From JBEIFW01 sp044370695 (GTDB lineage Bacteria; Actinomycetota; Acidimicrobiia; Acidimicrobiales; Ilumatobacteraceae): DNA of 24,585 bases. Positions 21,472-24,585 of this stretch are shown one piece after another. Under the pieces are notes generated by a model. The model did no database searches. It saw nothing but the letters and a program-made list of their open reading frames with translations, and had not been told where the DNA came from. The first letter of the stretch is position 1; every line of letters starts with the position of its first letter. The DNA is taken from contig JBILVB010000042.1 of NCBI GenBank assembly GCA_044370695.1, positions 1-24,585 on the forward strand, in the 5' to 3' direction. The translations under genes and the position numbers were made by a program.

Positions 21472-21801
21472 TCAGCCGGCAGCGGCGACCATGCCGCGAC
21501 GCTCCGCCTCGGAATCGGGCAGGCGGAGGAGCTTGTGGCGGATCACCTGGTCCGCCAGACGCAGGGTGCGCTCGACTTCGTCCATCGCACCACCGGTGGC
21601 CACCACGTTGAAGAACACGTAGTAGCCCTCGGTCCGCTTCTTGATCGGGTAGGCCAGCCGGCGCTTCCCCCACCACTCCGGCGACCCGACGACCGAGCCG
21701 CCGTTGCTCTTGATGGCCTGGGAGATGGTCTTCTGCCAGGCCTGCGCGATGTGATCTTCCAGTTCACCGTCGAGGATGACGGCGAGTTCGTACGCTCGCA
21801 T
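21472..21801 (-). CDS. rpsF: 30S ribosomal protein S6
   Basis: A 109-residue S6: MRAYELAVILDGELED opens the ferredoxin-like fold, followed by WWGKRRLAYPIKKRTEGYYVFFNVVA, the conserved 'GxrrLAYpI.k..eGyYv' segment, and VERTLRLADQVIRHKLLRL. It binds S18 in the small-subunit platform. It is the first gene of the operon, with a strong GGGAGGAG site before ATG 21801. The 175-base leader and intergenic region holds a TAGTGT hexamer and a perfect DnaA-box sequence. Confidence 0.98.
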   Translation of the reverse strand: MRAYELAVILDGELEDHIAQAWQKTISQAIKSNGGSVVGSPEWWGKRRLAYPIKKRTEGYYVFFNVVATGGAMDEVERTLRLADQVIRHKLLRLPDSEAERRGMVAAAG

Positions 21802-21853
21802 GGAGCTCCTCCCTACGGACCCGGCCGAACCGGGGCCCCGGCACGGGGCAGGG

Positions 21854-21862
21854 TGTGGACAA
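21854..21862 (-). promoter_or_regulatory. Perfect DnaA-box sequence in the rpsF leader
   Basis: The minus strand reads TTGTCCACA, the exact box preferred in high-GC actinobacteria. It lies just downstream of the putative rpsF -10 hexamer (21874-21879), near the expected transcription start, so DnaA binding could repress or time the rpsF-ssb-rpsR-rplI operon. Confidence 0.55.
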
Positions 21863-21873
21863 AGGGCTCGCTG

Positions 21874-21879
21874 ACACTA
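21874..21879 (-). promoter_or_regulatory. Putative -10 element of the rpsF operon
   Basis: The minus strand reads TAGTGT, a TAnnnT -10 match, 73 bases before the rpsF ATG. No clear -35 is visible. It would give a leader of about 65 bases with a Shine-Dalgarno, unlike the leaderless promoters elsewhere. Confidence 0.4.
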
Positions 21880-21976
21880 CCGGTACGGCGGCTCGGGGGG
21901 GAAGTCGCCGCGTGAACACGATGCCAGTGTGGCGGCGGGGTGTGGCACGGTACGCAGCGGGTCGCCCGGTGTGGGA

Positions 21977-22495
21977 TCAGTCCTCGAGCAGGCTGCGCAA
22001 CATCCACGCCGCCATCTCGTGGACCGTGAGCCGCTGGGTCAACAGATCGGCGGTGGGCTGGTCGCCGGCGGCCTCGGCGACCGGGAAGATCCCGCGTGCG
22101 GTCCGGGCCACGGCCTCGTGGCCCTCCGCGAGCAGGCGCACCATCTCGAGCGCACGCGGTGGCACCGACGGCGCATCGGGCAGCGAGCTGAGCGACGAGA
22201 ACTGGGCGTAGGAGCCGGGCGCCGGATGACCGAGCGAGCGGATCCGCTCGGCGATCGGGTCGACGGCGTTCCACAGCTCGGTGTATTGCTGCATGAACAT
22301 CGCGTGCAGCGTGTTGAACATCGGCCCCGTGACGTTCCAGTGGAAGTTGTGGGTCGTCAGATAGAGCGTGTAGGAGTCGGCCAGCAGCACGCCGAGGCCG
22401 TCGGCGATGGCTCGACGGTCGGTGTCGCTGATGCCGATGTTGACCGGACGTGCGGTGCCGGCCGTCGGGACCCGGGGCTTCTTCGCAGCTGCCAT
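21977..22495 (-). CDS. dps: Dps-family ferritin (DNA-protecting, iron-storing)
   Basis: A 172-residue Dps-like ferritin. TLYLTTHNFHWNVTGPMFNTLHAMFMQQYTELWNAVDPIAERIRSLG carries the ferroxidase ligands at the dimer interface: H52, D79 and E83. The rest forms the usual helical bundle, and a basic N-terminus (AAAKKPRVP) may aid DNA contact. Dps assembles as a dodecamer that oxidises Fe(II) with peroxide and stores iron. ATG 22495 is chosen over a longer frame because MAAAKK is a normal Dps start and TAGCGT lies at -13 to -8, implying a leaderless message. It is divergent from the sulfatase gene, 55 bases apart. Confidence 0.94.
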   Translation of the reverse strand: MAAAKKPRVPTAGTARPVNIGISDTDRRAIADGLGVLLADSYTLYLTTHNFHWNVTGPMFNTLHAMFMQQYTELWNAVDPIAERIRSLGHPAPGSYAQFSSLSSLPDAPSVPPRALEMVRLLAEGHEAVARTARGIFPVAEAAGDQPTADLLTQRLTVHEMAAWMLRSLLED

Positions 22496-22502
22496 GGTCG
22501 CA

Positions 22503-22508
22503 ACGCTA
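22503..22508 (-). promoter_or_regulatory. Putative leaderless -10 element for dps
   Basis: The minus strand reads TAGCGT at -13 to -8 from ATG 22495, with no Shine-Dalgarno. Placement matches TACGAT before the DUF4395 gene. Confidence 0.45.
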
Positions 22509-22550
22509 CCAACGCACCCCGGCGTGCCCCCGGCGTGCCAGGCTCCGGCG

Positions 22551-24119
22551 ATGTCGGGGTCCTCCGCCACATCGCCCTCCGCCGCATCGCCCTCCGCCGC
22601 ATCGCCCACCCGAGCGGGCAGGCCGGCCAACGTCGTCGTCGTGCTGCTCGACAGCCTGAACCGCCACCTGCTCGGCAGCTACGGCGGCAACGAGTTCGAC
22701 ACGCCGAACCTCGATCGGTTCGCGGCGCGCGCCGTGCGCTTCACCGACCACCAGACCGGCTCGTTGCCGTGCATGCCGGCCCGCCACGACCTGCTCTGTG
22801 GGGCGCTCGATTTCCTCTGGCGGCCCTGGGGGTCGATCGAGGTGTGGGAGGAGCCGTTCACCGTGCCGCTGCGACGGGCCGGGGTGACCACGATGCTCGT
22901 CACCGACCATCCCCACCTGTTCGAGCACGGCGGCGAGAACTACCACTGCGACTTCACCGCCTGGGACTATCAGCGCGGCCACGAGAGCGACCCGTGGCGG
23001 ACCCGACCCGATCCGTCGTGGGCCGGGGCCCCGGCGTTCGGTCGACCGTGGATGCCCTACGACGACAGCCGGGGCTGGTTCCGCGACGAGGCCGACTTCC
23101 CCGGGCCCCGCACGATGACCGCCGCGGCGGACTGGTTGGAGCGCTTCGCCCCCCACCACGACCGGTTCTGCCTGGTGGTCGACGAGTTCGACCCCCACGA
23201 GCCGTTCGACGTGCCGGCACCGTGGGCCGGCCGGTACGACCCCGACTGGGAGGGCGCCCCGCTCATCTGGCCGCCCTACGCCGTCGACGGCCTCGCCCGG
23301 GGCGTGCTCACCGAGCGCGAGGGCCGCCAGATCCGGGCCAACTACGGCGCAAAGCTCTCGATGATCGACCACTGGTTCGGCCGGATCCTCGACGCCCTCG
23401 ACCGCACCGGCCGCTGGGACGACACCGCCGTGATCGTCTGCACGGACCACGGGCACTATCTCGGCGAGCACGACCTGTGGGGCAAGCCCGGGGCGCCGGT
23501 GCGCGCGCCGCTCGGCCACACCCCGCTGCTCGTCGCCTGGCCCGGCCGGGCCCCAGGGGTGTGCGACGCGCTCACCACGACCGTCGACCTCCACGCCACC
23601 GTGCTCGACGTGTTCGGCGTGACCAGCAGCCACCGCACCCACGGACGATCCCTCGTCGGGCTGCTCGACGGCACGTCCACCTCGGTGCGCGACCACGTCC
23701 TGACCGGCGTGTGGGGCCGCGAGGTCCACGTCGTCACGCCCCGGTTCCGGTACGGCCGGGGCCCGGCCGGCGCGGACAACGCCCCGCTCAGCATGTGGTC
23801 GAACCGGTGGTCGTCGATGCCGGTCCACGCCACGTTCGACGTCCCGTTCCCCCGGCCCGACGAACGCGCGACGCTCGACCGCATGCCCGGCTCGACCGTC
23901 CCCGTCCTGCGCCAGCCGTTCCGGCCCGGTGACCTGCTCCCCTACTGGGCCCTCACCCGCTTCCGCGGCCACGTGCTCTACGACCGCCTCGAGGATCCGG
24001 GCGAGCGCGACGACCGCCACGGCTCGGCCCTCGAGTCCGAAGCGGCCGAGGTGCTGCGCACGGCGCTCGACGCCGTCGAGGCCCCCGAGGACCAGCTCGT
24101 GCGTCTGGGGCTGTCGTGA
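22551..24119 (+). CDS. Sulfatase (formylglycine-dependent)
   Basis: A 522-residue sulfatase-family hydrolase. VVVLLDSLNRHLLGSYGG...TPNLDRFAARAVRFTDH is the N-terminal metal-site region (D34), and SLPCMPARHDLL holds the C-x-P-x-R motif (C74, P76, R78), whose cysteine is converted to formylglycine. VVDEFDPHEPFDVP, GAKLSMIDHWFGRIL and VIVCTDHGHYLGEHDLWGK are the usual later motifs. No signal peptide is visible, only an Ala/Ser/Pro-rich N-terminus made of 15-bp repeats, so it is probably cytoplasmic. ATG 22551 is preferred; upstream in-frame starts would run over dps. CAGGCT at -12 to -7 could be its -10. The substrate is not predictable. The stop overlaps the next gene (GTGA). Confidence 0.93.
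   Translation: MSGSSATSPSAASPSAASPTRAGRPANVVVVLLDSLNRHLLGSYGGNEFDTPNLDRFAARAVRFTDHQTGSLPCMPARHDLLCGALDFLWRPWGSIEVWEEPFTVPLRRAGVTTMLVTDHPHLFEHGGENYHCDFTAWDYQRGHESDPWRTRPDPSWAGAPAFGRPWMPYDDSRGWFRDEADFPGPRTMTAAADWLERFAPHHDRFCLVVDEFDPHEPFDVPAPWAGRYDPDWEGAPLIWPPYAVDGLARGVLTEREGRQIRANYGAKLSMIDHWFGRILDALDRTGRWDDTAVIVCTDHGHYLGEHDLWGKPGAPVRAPLGHTPLLVAWPGRAPGVCDALTTTVDLHATVLDVFGVTSSHRTHGRSLVGLLDGTSTSVRDHVLTGVWGREVHVVTPRFRYGRGPAGADNAPLSMWSNRWSSMPVHATFDVPFPRPDERATLDRMPGSTVPVLRQPFRPGDLLPYWALTRFRGHVLYDRLEDPGERDDRHGSALESEAAEVLRTALDAVEAPEDQLVRLGLS
22563..22607 (+). repeat. 15-bp tandem repeat in the sulfatase N-terminus
   Basis: Three copies of TCCGCCGCATCGCCC (the first with one change) encode an AASPS-type repeat between the start codon and the catalytic fold. 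It is likely a disordered, length-variable leader. Confidence 0.85.
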
Positions 24120-24585
24120 ACGCGTCGACCGTCGTCGTCGCCGGCGCCTCGGGCGTCGTCGGCCATGCCGCGGTGCGCCGCTTCGTCGCCGAGGGCTGGG
24201 ACGTGGTCGCCCTCGCCCGCCGACCGCGCCCGGTCCCCGGCGCCCGCACCGTCGCGGTCGACCTCGCCGACGCCGACGCCACCGCGGCCGCCGTCACCGA
24301 CCTCGGGACCGTCACCCATCTCGTCTACGCCGCGCTCTACGAAAAGCCGGGCCTGATCGCCGGCTGGTACGAGGCCGACCAGATGCAGCGCAACCTCACC
24401 ATGCTGCGCAACCTCCTCGACCCGCTCGCGGCGCGCGGCCACCTCGAGCACGTCTCGCTGCTGCAGGGCACCAAGGCCTACGGCGCCCACGTCGAGCCGA
24501 TGCGGCTGCCCGGGCGCGAGCGGGCGCCGCGCCACCGGCACGAGAACTTCTACTGGCTCCAGGAGGACCACCTGCGGGCCCGCCA
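24116..24585 (+). CDS. PRISE-like NAD(P)-dependent SDR, 3'-truncated
   Basis: The first 156 residues of an SDR; the frame is open at the right edge. VVVAGASGVVGHAAVRRF is the nucleotide-binding GxxGxxG motif. The later segments VSLLQGTKAYGAHVEP (K120) and ENFYWLQEDHL (Y146) match the progesterone-5-beta-reductase/iridoid-synthase-like (PRISE) group, in which the lysine of 'LQTGxKHY' and the tyrosine of 'NFYYxxED' form the active site. Such enzymes reduce activated C=C bonds of enones. GTG 24116 overlaps the sulfatase stop by four bases, so the two are probably translated together. Confidence 0.88.
   Translation, partial: MNASTVVVAGASGVVGHAAVRRFVAEGWDVVALARRPRPVPGARTVAVDLADADATAAAVTDLGTVTHLVYAALYEKPGLIAGWYEADQMQRNLTMLRNLLDPLAARGHLEHVSLLQGTKAYGAHVEPMRLPGRERAPRHRHENFYWLQEDHLRAR

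Noticed and set aside
22407..22550. Extended N-terminus of the sulfatase from the first in-frame start
   Set aside because: It would overlap the start of dps and add residues with no resemblance to sulfatases.

Overview
The window is a dense stretch of high-GC bacterial chromosome (roughly 70 % G+C by eye) with GTG/ATG starts, many 4-base stop/start overlaps and no RNA gene or insertion sequence that I can see. The gene content points to an actinobacterium: a mycofactocin-type glycosyltransferase, a maleylpyruvate-isomerase-like (mycothiol-associated) enzyme, a VapBC pair, a Cys-free ribosomal protein S18, and what look like leaderless TAnnnT promoters. The class Acidimicrobiia is my best guess, but that is inference.

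Left part (1-4649): an electron-transfer block, all on +. It holds the 3' end of etfA/fixB, a small unknown gene, fixC (ETF-quinone oxidoreductase), the ferredoxin-like fixX, etfB/fixA, and the mycofactocin glycosyltransferase mftF. Nearly every junction is translationally coupled. The likely job is to pass electrons from a mycofactocin-dependent dehydrogenase pool through ETF and FixCX to the quinone pool. The core mftABCDE genes are not in the window and may lie to the left.

4561-7472: a DUF4395 membrane protein (-) and an alanine-racemase-like PLP protein (+) diverge from a strikingly symmetric promoter/operator region. They are followed by two convergent secreted cysteine peptidase-like proteins, one CHAP/NlpC-like and one NlpC/P60.

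7580-13046: a MacAB-like efflux operon made of a Cys-module lipoprotein, a long coiled-coil HlyD/MacA adaptor, an ABC ATPase, a MacB/FtsX permease, a membrane-anchored DUF5666-like protein and a small two-helix membrane protein.

13071-17607: a nitroreductase-SRPBCC fusion gene, then an SDR, a crotonase-family protein lacking the usual catalytic glutamates, a NUDT19-like Nudix hydrolase and a DinB/maleylpyruvate-isomerase-like protein. The last three are coupled. This looks like acyl-CoA or xenobiotic metabolism. A VapBC-type toxin-antitoxin pair follows (17829-18445).

18529-21801 (all -): the conserved replication/ribosome block rpsF-ssb-rpsR-rplI and then dnaB. The rpsF leader contains a perfect TTGTCCACA DnaA-box sequence and the dnaB upstream region contains two near-consensus boxes, suggesting coordination with replication initiation.

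21977-24585: a Dps-family ferritin (-), and divergently a sulfatase with a CxPxR formylglycine motif, coupled to the start of a PRISE-like SDR gene cut off by the window end.

No intergenic stretch exceeds 300 bases. The longest are about 221 (before vapB), 175 (rpsF-dps), 166 (rplI-dnaB) and 107 bases (7473-7579).
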